DNA from: an uncultured Paracoccaceae bacterium
GTDB lineage: Bacteria > Pseudomonadota > Alphaproteobacteria > Rhodobacterales > Rhodobacteraceae
Assembly: GCA_947503765.1 (NCBI GenBank)
Contig: CANNFA010000001.1
Span: 310,001 to 374,000 of the forward strand
DNA length: 64,000 nt
Direction: 5' to 3'
How positions within the stretch are numbered: position 1 is the stretch's first letter; each line of letters starts with the position of its first letter. Shown piece by piece: positions 17,672-26,404 of this stretch. The translations under genes were made by a program, and so were the position numbers. The notes beneath the pieces are model-generated. The model worked only from the letters and a program-made list of their open reading frames with translations. It ran no database searches and had not been told where the DNA came from.

Positions 17672-18576
17672 ACGTCCTCGACATCACCGGGCTGACGATT
17701 GCCTTCGGCAAGACCGTCGCGGTGGACAACGTGTCCCTTTCCGTGGCGCCGGGCGAACGGCTGGCGCTGCTGGGCCATAACGGCGCGGGCAAGACCACGC
17801 TGTTCAAGGCGATCCTCGGCTTTCTGAAACCCGCCTCGGGGCAGATCGCGGTGGCCGGGCACCGGCCCGGATCCGACGCCGCGCGGATCGCGGTGAACTA
17901 CCTGCCGGAAACCGTCGCCTTCGCGCGCAACCTGACCGGGCGCGAGGTGCTCGAATACTTCTCGGGGCTGCGCGGGGCGCCGCGCGCCGAAATCGCCGGC
18001 CTGCTGGAGCGGGTGGGCCTGACCGGCGCGGCGGACCGCGCCGTTGGCACCTATTCCAAGGGGATGCGCCAGCGGCTGGGCCTTGCACAGGCGCTGATCG
18101 GCGCGCCGCGCCTGCTGCTTCTGGACGAGCCGACAAGCGGGCTGGACCCGGTGTCGCGGCACGAATTCTACGGCATCATCGCCGAGGCGGCTTCGCGCGG
18201 ATCGGCGGTGCTGCTGTCCTCGCACGGGCTGGAGGAAATCCAGAACCGCACCGACCGCGTGGCGATCCTGGCGCAGGGCGAATTGCGGGCCGAGGGCACG
18301 CTGGCCGAGTTGGCCGCGCGCGCCGCGCTGCGCTCGACCATCCGCGTGACCGCCCTGCCCGGAGAGGCCGAGCGCCTGCATGCCGAACTGGGCGGCACCC
18401 GCGTCAACGGCACCCGGCTCGACATTCCCTGCCCGCCCGGCGCCAAGCTGGACCTGCTGGCGCGGGTCGGCAGCCATGCCGGCGCGCTGGCCGATTTCGA
18501 CCTGCAGACACCCGGGCTCGACGACATCTACCGGCATTTCTCGGGCCAGCCCCTGCGCGAGGAGACGCCGCAATGA
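17668..18576 (+). CDS. nosF: NosF, ABC transporter ATPase for NosZ maturation
   Basis: The product has 302 residues. Walker A GHNGAGKTTL starts at 36, followed by the signature YSKGMRQRLG, Walker B LLLLDEPTSGLDP and H-loop SSHGLEE. A C-terminal regulatory stretch of about 90 residues is usual for this subfamily. It couples ATP hydrolysis to the membrane partner NosY. The start at 17668 is set by the ATGA overlap with nosD; upstream in-frame codons fall inside nosD. Confidence 0.95.
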   Translation: MNVLDITGLTIAFGKTVAVDNVSLSVAPGERLALLGHNGAGKTTLFKAILGFLKPASGQIAVAGHRPGSDAARIAVNYLPETVAFARNLTGREVLEYFSGLRGAPRAEIAGLLERVGLTGAADRAVGTYSKGMRQRLGLAQALIGAPRLLLLDEPTSGLDPVSRHEFYGIIAEAASRGSAVLLSSHGLEEIQNRTDRVAILAQGELRAEGTLAELAARAALRSTIRVTALPGEAERLHAELGGTRVNGTRLDIPCPPGAKLDLLARVGSHAGALADFDLQTPGLDDIYRHFSGQPLREETPQ

Positions 18577-19400
18577 TCGCCCGCATCCGTACCGTCTTCG
18601 TGCAGGAATTCCGGCTGGCCCGGCGCAACCAGTGGGTGCTGCTGGCCACGCTGATGCTGACGCTGTTCGCGCTGGCGCTGGCATTCTTCGGCGCAGGCCA
18701 GGGTGCCGCGCTCAAGGCCGATGTCCTGAGCCTGACCGCGGCCAGCCTGGCCACGCTGTCGGTCTACCTGATCCCGCTGATCGCGCTTCTGATGTCCTAT
18801 GACGCCTTTTCCGGCGAGGTGGAGCGCGGCGCGCTGGCGCTGACGCTGGCCACGCCGATCCGCCGGTGGGAGCTGTTCGCGGCCAAGTTCCTGGCGCAGT
18901 GCTGCGCCGCCGGGATCGCCATCGTCGGCTCGCTCGCCATCGCGGGCGCGGCGGTGGCGCTTGTCTACGGCACCGAGCCGGCGGGCCTTTGGGCCTGGGC
19001 GCGGCTGACCGCCACATCGGCGCTGCTGGGCGCGGTGTTCGTCGCCGCCGGGCTGACGCTGTCGGCCGCGACCGGGCGCACCGCGCGCGCCGCGGCCTTC
19101 GCCATCGGCATCTGGCTGGTCATGGTCGTGCTTTACGACCTGGCGCTTCTGGGCGGGATCATGGCGGCGGGCGAAGGCGTGTTCGCCAGCCGGGTCTTCC
19201 CCTGGCTGGTGCTGGCCAACCCGGCGGATGCGTTCCGCCTCTACAACCTCGCCGCGCTGGACGCCGCCCCGGTCGCCGGGATCGACGGGCTGGCGCGCAC
19301 CCTGCCCTTCGCCCCCGCCGCCGCGCTGGGCGCGCTGGCCCTGTGGCTGGCAGCGTTGCTGGCGCTGGGCATGAACCGTACCGGAAGGATCGAGCCATGA
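18573..19400 (+). CDS. nosY: NosY, ABC transporter permease
   Basis: The product has 275 residues and six predicted membrane helices, with the ABC-2-type segment SYDAFSGEVERGALAL between the second and third helices. It is the membrane partner of NosF, thought to pass a sulfur species or energise NosD during CuZ assembly. It is coupled by ATGA overlaps at both ends. Confidence 0.94.
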   Translation: MIARIRTVFVQEFRLARRNQWVLLATLMLTLFALALAFFGAGQGAALKADVLSLTAASLATLSVYLIPLIALLMSYDAFSGEVERGALALTLATPIRRWELFAAKFLAQCCAAGIAIVGSLAIAGAAVALVYGTEPAGLWAWARLTATSALLGAVFVAAGLTLSAATGRTARAAAFAIGIWLVMVVLYDLALLGGIMAAGEGVFASRVFPWLVLANPADAFRLYNLAALDAAPVAGIDGLARTLPFAPAAALGALALWLAALLALGMNRTGRIEP

Positions 19401-19933
19401 GCCGCCGTTTCGCAATCGCCGCCCTGCTGGCCCTGTCGCTGTCGGCCTGCAAGGAAGACATCGCCGCCGTGCCGGACCCGATCCCGATGACCGACGAGGC
19501 GCTGGGCCATTACTGCCAGATGTTCGTTGCCGACCATGCCGGCCCCAAGGCGCAGATCCACCTCAGGGGGCACGACGCCCCGATGTGGTTCTCGCAGGTG
19601 TCCGACGCGGTGGCGTACCTGCACGACCCCGAACGCGACGCCGAGATCGCCGCGATCTACGTCACCGACATGAGCCGCGCCGAAAGCTGGGCAATCGCCG
19701 GCGAAAGCGCCTGGGCCCCGGCGGGCGATCTGGTCTTCGTGATCGAAAGCGACCGGCCCGGCGGCATGGGCGTGCCCGAGGCGATCCCGTATTCCGACCG
19801 GGACGAGGCCGCGGCCTTCACCGCCGAGCATGGCGGCCGGATCGTGGCCTGGGACGCGATCCCCGAAGCGTATGTGCGCCCGAATCTCGACGGAATGCCC
19901 GTGCCCCCACCGAATGAAGGAGCCGAAGGATGA
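19397..19933 (+). CDS. nosL: NosL, copper-binding lipoprotein chaperone
   Basis: The product has 178 residues. A lipobox ALSLSAC places the lipid-modified cysteine near residue 19. The family copper site appears as GHYCQMFVADHAGPKAQI, with the CxM and downstream histidine typical of NosL. It delivers Cu(I) to NosZ in the periplasm. The start at 19397 overlaps the nosY stop in an ATGA; its own stop overlaps nosX the same way. A Pro-rich end follows the conserved domain. Confidence 0.92.
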   Translation: MSRRFAIAALLALSLSACKEDIAAVPDPIPMTDEALGHYCQMFVADHAGPKAQIHLRGHDAPMWFSQVSDAVAYLHDPERDAEIAAIYVTDMSRAESWAIAGESAWAPAGDLVFVIESDRPGGMGVPEAIPYSDRDEAAAFTAEHGGRIVAWDAIPEAYVRPNLDGMPVPPPNEGAEG

Positions 19934-20838
19934 CCTTCTCCCGCCGCCGTTTCCTGGCCATCTCGGCCGCCGCCCTTGCACTGCCGGCCATGCCCCGGAT
20001 GGCGCGCGCCGCGCCCACCGCGTTCTGGCAGGGCCGCGCGCTGGGCGCCCATGCCGAGATCAGGCTCGCCGGCCTGACCCAGGACGAGGCCGCGCCGATC
20101 CTCGCCGCCGCCGAGGCGGAGCTGGCGCGCATCGACCGGCTGTTCTCGCTTTACGATACCGGCAGCACGCTGATGCGGCTGAACGCGCGGGGCAGGCTGG
20201 ACGCGCCGCCGCCGGAGATGCTGGAGCTCTTGAGCCTGTCGCGCACGATCCATGCCGCGACCGAGGGCGCGTTCGATCCCAGCGTGCAGCCGCTGTTCGC
20301 GCTGCTGGCCGAACATGCCGCGCGGGGCAGCGCCGCCAGCCTGGACGAGACCGAGGCGACGCGCCGTGCCATCGGCTTCGGGCATGTCGCGTTCGACGCG
20401 GGCGCCGTGCGATTCGCGCGCCCCGGCATGGCGCTGACGCTGAACGGCATCGCGCAGGGCTATGCGACCGACCGGCTTGCGCGGCTTCTGCGGCAGGCGG
20501 GGCTGCGCGACGTGCTGGTGGATGCGGGCGAGATCGCGGCGATGGGCGACGCGCCGGGGCAGACCGGCTGGACCGTGCGGCATCCCGGCGGGCGGCACGT
20601 GCTGCGCGATGCGGCGATCGCCACCTCGGCGATGACCGGCACGATGATCGACCCGGCGCGCGGTATCGGCCATATCCTGGCGCCCCGGCCCTCGGGGCAG
20701 CTGCCCGCCGCCGGCCCGGTCACGGCGATCCATGACAGCGCGGCGATGGCCGATGCGGCCTCCACCGCGGCGGTGCTGCTGGGGCCGGACCGTGTTGCGC
20801 CGCTGGAAAAGCTGGGGGTCGTGTTCCACTTCGGGTGA
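19930..20838 (+). CDS. nosX: NosX, ApbE-like FAD:protein FMN transferase
   Basis: The product has 302 residues. A twin-arginine signal, SRRRFLAISAAALAL, is followed by an ApbE domain with LNGIAQGYATDRL and DAGEIAAMG, then a Mg/FAD-binding C-terminal part (SAMTGTMIDPARG). NosX attaches FMN covalently to the periplasmic domain of NosR and is needed for sustained N2O reduction in organisms carrying it. It is the last gene of the nos operon. Confidence 0.92.
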   Translation: MTFSRRRFLAISAAALALPAMPRMARAAPTAFWQGRALGAHAEIRLAGLTQDEAAPILAAAEAELARIDRLFSLYDTGSTLMRLNARGRLDAPPPEMLELLSLSRTIHAATEGAFDPSVQPLFALLAEHAARGSAASLDETEATRRAIGFGHVAFDAGAVRFARPGMALTLNGIAQGYATDRLARLLRQAGLRDVLVDAGEIAAMGDAPGQTGWTVRHPGGRHVLRDAAIATSAMTGTMIDPARGIGHILAPRPSGQLPAAGPVTAIHDSAAMADAASTAAVLLGPDRVAPLEKLGVVFHFG

Positions 20839-20904
20839 GGAACGCCCGGTGCCGGTTCCAGCCGGCATCGTGAGCAGTGTCTGCGGGGGCGACCAGCCCC
20901 TGCC

Positions 20905-20932
20905 GCGCCCGCCCCTCCCGCAGGGCGGGCGC
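20905..20932 (+). terminator. hairpin after nosX
   Basis: GCGCCCGCCC and GGGCGGGCGC are perfect ten-base arms around an eight-base loop, about 67 bases after the nosX stop. The stem is very stable but no T-run follows, so intrinsic termination would be incomplete. Confidence 0.45.
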
Positions 20933-21082
20933 ATGGTGGACGTCCCGCGACGACCTGATGTCATTCGGGAAGACCCGGATAAAGCACGCAGATCAAACGT
21001 CACGCCGGCGCCCGGCCAGGGGCGGCCGCGCCGTGGCCTGGCCGCGCGCCCTCATCGAGACCGCTCCTGACCTGCACGAAGT

Positions 21083-21096
21083 TTGCTGCGGCGCAA
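21083..21096. promoter_or_regulatory. FNR/NnrR-like box upstream of pseudoazurin gene
   Basis: TTGCTGCGGCGCAA fits TTG-N8-CAA and nearly matches TTGCG-N4-CGCAA, the form reported for NnrR targets. It is centred about 75 bases upstream of the pseudoazurin ATG. Confidence 0.65.
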
Positions 21097-21163
21097 AGTG
21101 TTCTTTTCGCGGATGCGGCAAAAGCGGCGCAGCAGACACGGACCAAGACGAAAGGAAGTCCCG

Positions 21164-21595
21164 ATGTTCATCAAGACCCTGGCGCTGACCGCCACCCTCG
21201 CCCTTGCCGCCGGAACGGCCGGTGCAGAGGTGATCGAGGTAAAGATGCTCAACCGCGGCGAGACCGGCACCATGGTGTTCGAGCCGGCCTTCGTGGTGGC
21301 GCAGCCCGGCGATACCGTGAAATTCCTGCCCACCGACCGCGGTCACAACGTCGAGAGCATCGACGGCATGCTGCCGGACGGCGTGGACAGCTTCAAGACC
21401 AAGCCGAACGACGAATTCTCGCTTACCGTCGATGCCGAGGGCCTGTATGGCATCAAGTGCACGCCGCATTACGGCATGGGCATGGTGGCGCTGATCCAGG
21501 TCGGCGACGCGGTGAACCTCGATGCGGCCAAGGACGTCAAGCAGCGCGGCAAGTCGCGCGGCCGTTTCGAGGACTTGTTTGCGAACGTCCAGTGA
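21164..21595 (+). CDS. pseudoazurin, periplasmic blue copper electron carrier
   Basis: The product has 143 residues. The signal peptide probably ends after Ala21, leaving a mature protein of 122 residues, the standard pseudoazurin size. Type 1 copper ligands are visible: His61 (DRGHNVES) and the loop CTPHYGMGM with Cys99, His102 and Met107. Pseudoazurin donates electrons to copper nitrite reductase and to NosZ, and can feed NorC. AAAGGAAG precedes the ATG at 21164. It has its own FNR-like box and a T-run terminator, so it is a monocistronic member of the regulon. Confidence 0.95.
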   Translation: MFIKTLALTATLALAAGTAGAEVIEVKMLNRGETGTMVFEPAFVVAQPGDTVKFLPTDRGHNVESIDGMLPDGVDSFKTKPNDEFSLTVDAEGLYGIKCTPHYGMGMVALIQVGDAVNLDAAKDVKQRGKSRGRFEDLFANVQ

Positions 21596-21627
21596 CGCAT
21601 CGTCGTTCCGCGTGACCGGACCACGAG

Positions 21628-21654
21628 GGGCGGTGCCGCTGGCGCCGCCCTTTT
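21628..21654 (+). terminator. Rho-independent terminator after pseudoazurin gene
   Basis: GGGCGGTGCC and GGCGCCGCCC pair over ten positions (one G-U) around a GCT loop, followed at once by TTTT. It lies 33 bases after the pseudoazurin stop and before nnrS. Some read-through could still feed nnrS. Confidence 0.75.
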
Positions 21655-21674
21655 GCCAACCACGGAGACCCAGG

Positions 21675-22886
21675 ATGCCCCCCCGCCCTCAATACGATGG
21701 CCCCGCCCTTCTGTCCTTCGGCTTTCGGCCGTTCTTTCTGGCCGCGTCGCTGTTCGCGCTGCTGGCGATCCCGGCCTGGCTTCTGATCTGGCGCGGCGCG
21801 CTGCCGACGCCGGGGCCGCTTGGCGCGGTGGACTGGCATATCCACGAGATGACGTTCGGCTATGCCGCCGCCGTCGTCGCGGGGTTCCTGTTCACGGCGG
21901 TGCCGAACTGGACCGGGCGGATGCCGGTGCGCGGCTGGCCGCTGCTGGTGCTGGTGGCGTTGTGGCTGGTCGGACGACTGGCGGTGTCGGGCGCGCTGGG
22001 GGTCGGCGGGGTTGGCGCGGCTGTGCTCGACAGCCTGTTCCTGTTCGCCGTCGCCGCCATGATCGCGCGCGAGATCGTGGCCGGCCGCAACTGGCGCAAC
22101 CTCAAGGTGCTGGTGCCGATCACCCTTCTGGCTTGCGCCAACGTGCTGTTCCACGTCGAATCGATCACGCAGGGCACCGCCGATTACGGCCGCCGGCTGG
22201 GCATCGGGCTGCTGGTGTTCCTGATCATGCTGATCGGCGGACGGGTCGTTCCCAGCTTCACCCGCAACTGGATGGCCCAGCGCGGCGCGGCGCGCCTGCC
22301 GATCCCGTTCAACCGGTTCGACGGCATCTGCCTGGCGTTCGGGGGGGCCGCGCTGCTGGCCTGGACCTTTGCGCAATGGTCGATGGCGGCTGCGCTGCTG
22401 CTGGGCGCGGCGGGGCTGCTGCATCTCGTGCGGCTGGTGCGCTGGCGGGGCCATGCCACGCTGGCCAATCCGCTGCTGGCGATGCTGCATGTCGCCTATC
22501 TGTTCATCCCGGCGGGGCTGATCGGCACCGGGCTGGGCGCGGCGGGGCTGGTCTCGACCCAGGTCGGCGCGCACCTGCTGACGATCGGCGGGGTCGGCGG
22601 GATGACCATGGCGGTGATGATGCGCGCGACGATGGGCCATACCGGGCGCGCGCTGGCGGCGGGGCCGCTGCTGACGGCGGCGTTCGGCCTGCTGGCGCTG
22701 GCGGCGCTGGCCCGGCTGGCGGGCGCGACCGACCTGATCCCCGGCTATGACGGGATCACGCTGGCCGCCCTGTTGTGGACCGCCGCCTATGCGCTGCTAT
22801 GCGCGCGGATCGGCCCGTGGCTGGCCCGGCCCAAGGCGGGCCGCAAGGCGCCCAGCCGCGCCGCCGCCCCGCACCGCGAGGCGTGA
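21675..22886 (+). CDS. nnrS: NnrS family haem/copper membrane protein
   Basis: The product has 403 residues with about twelve membrane helices. Family landmarks are LSFGFRPFFLAASLFA at the start, DWHIHEMTFGY, NWTGRMPVRG, a GGRVVPSFTRNWM block and the late MRATMGHTGR. NnrS proteins protect cells from NO stress, notably by limiting dinitrosyl-iron complex formation, and occur beside denitrification genes. The ATG at 21675 has a GGAG element nine bases upstream. It lies downstream of the pseudoazurin terminator and converges with the regulator gene. Confidence 0.93.
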   Translation: MPPRPQYDGPALLSFGFRPFFLAASLFALLAIPAWLLIWRGALPTPGPLGAVDWHIHEMTFGYAAAVVAGFLFTAVPNWTGRMPVRGWPLLVLVALWLVGRLAVSGALGVGGVGAAVLDSLFLFAVAAMIAREIVAGRNWRNLKVLVPITLLACANVLFHVESITQGTADYGRRLGIGLLVFLIMLIGGRVVPSFTRNWMAQRGAARLPIPFNRFDGICLAFGGAALLAWTFAQWSMAAALLLGAAGLLHLVRLVRWRGHATLANPLLAMLHVAYLFIPAGLIGTGLGAAGLVSTQVGAHLLTIGGVGGMTMAVMMRATMGHTGRALAAGPLLTAAFGLLALAALARLAGATDLIPGYDGITLAALLWTAAYALLCARIGPWLARPKAGRKAPSRAAAPHREA

Positions 22887-22952
22887 GGGACCAAGCTTGC
22901 CGGCCGCCGCGCCGGGTGCGGGTACGTCTTCGCCAGAGCCGAGCGTGCCGCG

Positions 22953-23663
22953 CTATGCCTCGGGTCCGCCGCTCAGCAGCATCAGCCGGTGCGGCGCGGT
23001 CACGACGATATGCTTGCGGGTGGATTTCACCACGCCGTCCTTTTCCCAGGCCGACAGCAGCCGGCTGACCGTGTGCAGCGTGGTGCCGGTCATCTCGGAA
23101 ATGTTCTGCCGGGTGATCGGAAAGGCGATCTCGATCCCCTCGGCGCTCTTGCGGCCGCTCTGGTTGACCATCCGCAGAAGCGCCGCCGCGACGCGCTGTT
23201 CCACCGCCTGGGTCGCCAGTTCGGACATCTTGGCCTGAATCTCGCCCAGACGCTCGCCGACGGTGCGGTAATTCTCGGTCGCGAACCCGTCATAGGTCTC
23301 GGCGAACACGGCCCACAGCCGCACCGGCCAGGACAGCACAAGCGTTTCCGCCGCCGCAACCGTCGTTGCCGGATAGGTCGCGCGGCGCAGCGCCGGCGCG
23401 ATCCCGAAAAGCTGCCCCGGCGAGATGTGCAGCGCGATGATCTGCTCGCCCGTGGGCGTGGTGCGGATCACCCGCACATAGCCGTCGAGCAGCAGGTAGA
23501 ACCGCTCTGCCTCGTCGCCCTCGCGGAAGATCGTGATCCCCTCGTCATAGCGGCGCGATACCGCCTGATCGAGGATCTCGCGGATCTGCGGCCTGCCCAG
23601 ACGGCTGAACGGCGGCAGCCCGGCCAGCAAGCTTTCATCGAGTCGCGGCACCTGCGCCTCCAT
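22953..23663 (-). CDS. Crp/Fnr-family regulator of the NnrR/Dnr type
   Basis: The product has 236 residues: an N-terminal cyclic-nucleotide-binding-like sensor fold (about 10-120), a dimer helix, and a C-terminal Crp-type helix-turn-helix with ISEMTGTTLHTVSRLLSAWE. It contains no cysteine, so it cannot carry the oxygen-labile [4Fe-4S] cluster of FNR. This fits the NO-responsive NnrR/Dnr group. The start at 23663 is the first ATG giving a family-length protein. Targets are inferred to be the TTG-N8-CAA boxes of this window. No such box precedes its own gene within the 73-base gap. Confidence 0.85.
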   Translation of the reverse strand: MEAQVPRLDESLLAGLPPFSRLGRPQIREILDQAVSRRYDEGITIFREGDEAERFYLLLDGYVRVIRTTPTGEQIIALHISPGQLFGIAPALRRATYPATTVAAAETLVLSWPVRLWAVFAETYDGFATENYRTVGERLGEIQAKMSELATQAVEQRVAAALLRMVNQSGRKSAEGIEIAFPITRQNISEMTGTTLHTVSRLLSAWEKDGVVKSTRKHIVVTAPHRLMLLSGGPEA

Positions 23664-23736
23664 ACCTGTCCGGAAACCTTCGGGAACGGCGCCGGTTAAG
23701 CACGTTCCCCCATGCGGCGCAATCCGGGCACCTGCG

Positions 23737-24750
23737 TCATTTTCCGTAATACTCCCGAAACCACGCAACGAACCGCGCGATCCCGTCGGCGACATCGGTG
23801 GCCGGGCGATACCCGGTCAGGGTCGCCAGCAGCGTCGCATCGGCCCAGGTCGCGGGCACGTCGCCCGGCTGCATCTCCATGTAGTTGCGCCGCGCCGGAA
23901 TGCCCAGCGCAGCCTCGATCGCATCCACGAAATCCAGAAGCCGCACCTTGTCGGAATTGCCGATATTCACCACGCGGTAGGGCGCGGCGGGCGAAAGGCT
24001 GTCCCAGTCGGGGATGTCCTGCGGCGCGGCGGGGCGTTCGGGCACCGCATCCATCAGCAGGCGGATGCCGCGCACCAGGTCGGTGACATAGGTGAAATCG
24101 CGGTACATCTCGCCGTGGTTGTAGATGTCGATCGGCCGCCCCGCCAGGATCGCGTCGACGAACTTGTACAGCGCCATGTCGGGCCGCCCCCACGGCCCGT
24201 AGACGGTAAAGAAACGGAACATCGTCACCGGCAGATCGTAAAGATGCGCCCAGGAATGGCCCATGCTCTCGGTCGCCTTCTTGGTCGCGGCATAGATCGT
24301 CAGCTGGGTGTCGGCCTTGTCCCGCTCGGAAAACGGCATGTCCTCGTTCGCGCCATAGACCGACGAGGTGGACGCCATCAGCAGGTGCCGCACGCCCGCA
24401 CGGCGCGCCGCCTCCATCACGTTGAACGTGCCGACCACGTTCGCATCGATATAGGCGCGCGGATTCTCAAGGCTGTAGCGAACCCCCGCCTGCGCGGCCA
24501 GATGCACGATGATGTCGGGCGCAAAGGCGTCCACCGCCGCATCCAGCGCGGCGGCATCCTCGAGCATCGCCTCGGTCGCGGTGAAGCCGTCCGATTGCAG
24601 CAGCATCTGGTGCCGCCGCCGCTTCAGGGTCACGTCATAGTAATCGGTCATGCCGTCGAACCCGGCGACGATCATCCCTTCGTCCAGCAGCAGCCGCGCG
24701 AGGTGATAGCCGATGAAGCCCGCCGTGCCGGTGATGAAGACCCGCGTCAT
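23737..24750 (-). CDS. UDP-glucuronate 4-epimerase-like NAD-dependent epimerase
   Basis: The product has 337 residues and is an extended SDR enzyme. The NAD-binding motif GTAGFIG is at 8-14, followed by STSSVYG and the YAATKK catalytic pair. [19 protein letters not shown] is typical of UDP-glucuronate epimerases (CapI/LpsL) that make UDP-galacturonate for capsule or lipopolysaccharide. It is the last gene of a leftward operon with kpsF, kdsB and kdsA, and its ATG overlaps the kdsA stop. UDP-GlcA as substrate is likely, but other UDP-hexuronates or hexoses are possible. Confidence 0.85.
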   Translation of the reverse strand: MTRVFITGTAGFIGYHLARLLLDEGMIVAGFDGMTDYYDVTLKRRRHQMLLQSDGFTATEAMLEDAAALDAAVDAFAPDIIVHLAAQAGVRYSLENPRAYIDANVVGTFNVMEAARRAGVRHLLMASTSSVYGANEDMPFSERDKADTQLTIYAATKKATESMGHSWAHLYDLPVTMFRFFTVYGPWGRPDMALYKFVDAILAGRPIDIYNHGEMYRDFTYVTDLVRGIRLLMDAVPERPAAPQDIPDWDSLSPAAPYRVVNIGNSDKVRLLDFVDAIEAALGIPARRNYMEMQPGDVPATWADATLLATLTGYRPATDVADGIARFVAWFREYYGK

Positions 24751-25589
24751 GCGCCCGGCCCGTCCGCCGCGCCGTCCTTGATCAGCGCGTCGATCCGCGC
24801 AAGCTGCCGGAGCAGCGGCGCCATCCGGTCCAGCGGCACCATGTTCGGCCCGTCGGAGGGCGCGTTATCGGGATCCTCATGGGTTTCGATGAACAGCCCC
24901 GCGCAGCCCACCGCCAGCGCCGCGCGGGCCAGGGGCGCGACGAATTCGCGCTGCCCGCCCGAGGCATCGCCGCGCCCGCCCGGAAGCTGCACCGAATGGG
25001 TCGCATCGAAGATCACCGGATAGCCGGTTTCGGCCATGATCGGCAGCGCGCGCATGTCCGACACCAGCATGTTGTAACCGAAGGACGCGCCGCGCTCGCA
25101 CAGCAGGATATTCTCGTTGCCGGTGGAGGCGACCTTGGCGGCGACATTGGCCATGTCCCAGGGCGCCAGGAACTGGCCCTTCTTGATGTTCACCGCGCGC
25201 CCGGTTTCCCCGGCGGCCAGCAGCAGGTCGGTCTGGCGCGACAGGAAGGCGGGGATTTGCAGGATGTCGCAGATGGCGGCGGCCGGGGCGCAATGGGCCG
25301 GCTCGTGCACGTCCGAAAGCACCGGGCAGCCGAATTCGTCCCTGATCCGGCCCAGGATTTCGAGGCCCCTTTCCATCCCCAGCCCGCGCGTTCCGCCCAG
25401 CGACGACCGGTTCGCCTTGTCGTAGCTGGCCTTGAACACGAAGGGGATCGACAGCTCGGCGCAAATCTCGGCCAGCCGCCCGGCGATCATCCGCGCGTGA
25501 TCCAGCGATTCAAGCTGGCACGGCCCCGCGATCAACCCGAAGGGCAGCGCATTTCCCAGCCGCACCGGGCCAACCGCAACCTCGCGCAT
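24747..25589 (-). CDS. kdsA: 3-deoxy-8-phosphooctulonate synthase
   Basis: The product has 280 residues, the normal KdsA length. Family blocks are [26 protein letters not shown]-like [33 protein letters not shown] and FDATHSVQ. The cytoplasmic enzyme condenses arabinose-5-phosphate with phosphoenolpyruvate to Kdo-8-phosphate. The metal-independent form has Asn in place of the metal-binding Cys, and the NIKKGQ and GPCQLES regions here include Cys23, so the metal class is not decided. The ATG at 25589 shares one base with the kdsB stop. Confidence 0.93.
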   Translation of the reverse strand: MREVAVGPVRLGNALPFGLIAGPCQLESLDHARMIAGRLAEICAELSIPFVFKASYDKANRSSLGGTRGLGMERGLEILGRIRDEFGCPVLSDVHEPAHCAPAAAICDILQIPAFLSRQTDLLLAAGETGRAVNIKKGQFLAPWDMANVAAKVASTGNENILLCERGASFGYNMLVSDMRALPIMAETGYPVIFDATHSVQLPGGRGDASGGQREFVAPLARAALAVGCAGLFIETHEDPDNAPSDGPNMVPLDRMAPLLRQLARIDALIKDGAADGPGA

Positions 25590-26401
25590 CAATCTCTTCC
25601 CTCTGCTGCCAGGATCGCCTCTATCCGGGCCACGTCGCCGGGATTGTTCAGCTCCCAGAATTCGCGGCCGCGCGCCTCGACCTCGACGCAGGCGATCTCG
25701 ATCCCGTAATAGACGAACCTGAGCTGCTCCAACCCCTCCAGCCGTTCCAGATCGCAGGCCGGAAGGGCCAGGTACTCGGCCAGCGCGGCGGCGGTATAGG
25801 CATAGACGCCGACATGGTGGAACACCGGCACCACCGCATCGCGGTCGTAGCGGTTGCCGGTGAACGGCAGCACCTCTTTCGAGAAATAAACCGCCCGCCC
25901 CTCGTGCCCCAGAACGGCCGTGGTGCCCCCGACCAGCCCCGCCGCCCGGTCGTCGAGGAAACGCGCGTGGATCTCGGGCGTGCAGCGCAGCACCGGGGTC
26001 GCCACCGGCGCGCGGCCCGAGCGGATCGCGGCGATCATCGCCTCGAGGTACCAGGGCGGGGTCAGCGGCGCGTCGCCCTGAAGGTTGATGACGATCCCCG
26101 GCGCGATGCCCAGCCGCTTCACCGCGTCGGCGCAGCGTTCGGTGCCGTTCGCGCAATCGGCCGAGGTCATCACGACCTGCGCGCCGAACCCCTGCGCGGC
26201 CTTGGCGATGCGGTCGTCATCGGTGGCGATCCAGACCGCATCGACCCCCGGCACGTCCTGCGCCGCGCGCCATGTCCGTTCGATCAGCGACCGGCGGATG
26301 CCCGAGGCGCCGCGCAGTTCCACCAGCGGCTTGCCGGGATAGCGCGACGAGGCGTAGCGCGCGGGGATGATGACGACGCAATCCGGAGAGGTTTCAGGCA
26401 T
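25589..26401 (-). CDS. kdsB: 3-deoxy-manno-octulosonate cytidylyltransferase
   Basis: The product has 270 residues. The nucleotide-binding signature [15 protein letters not shown] lies at the N-terminus, followed by [17 protein letters not shown] and [11 protein letters not shown]. It activates Kdo to CMP-Kdo. Linkage to kpsF and kdsA and to a hexuronate epimerase suggests a capsule (group 2-type linker) rather than only lipid A core supply. It ends in a TGATG overlap with kdsA and starts four bases after kpsF. Confidence 0.92.
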   Translation of the reverse strand: MPETSPDCVVIIPARYASSRYPGKPLVELRGASGIRRSLIERTWRAAQDVPGVDAVWIATDDDRIAKAAQGFGAQVVMTSADCANGTERCADAVKRLGIAPGIVINLQGDAPLTPPWYLEAMIAAIRSGRAPVATPVLRCTPEIHARFLDDRAAGLVGGTTAVLGHEGRAVYFSKEVLPFTGNRYDRDAVVPVFHHVGVYAYTAAALAEYLALPACDLERLEGLEQLRFVYYGIEIACVEVEARGREFWELNNPGDVARIEAILAAEGRD

Positions 26402-26404
26402 GGT

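Larger units (their letters stand above)
20839..21163. other. intergenic region nosX-pseudoazurin
   Basis: These 325 bases hold no gene that I can support. They contain two inverted repeats just after nosX (TGCCGG-N6-CCGGCA at 20850-20867 and a ten-base pair at 20905-20932), then the FNR-like box at 21083. They therefore combine the nos operon 3' end with the pseudoazurin promoter. Confidence 0.6.
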
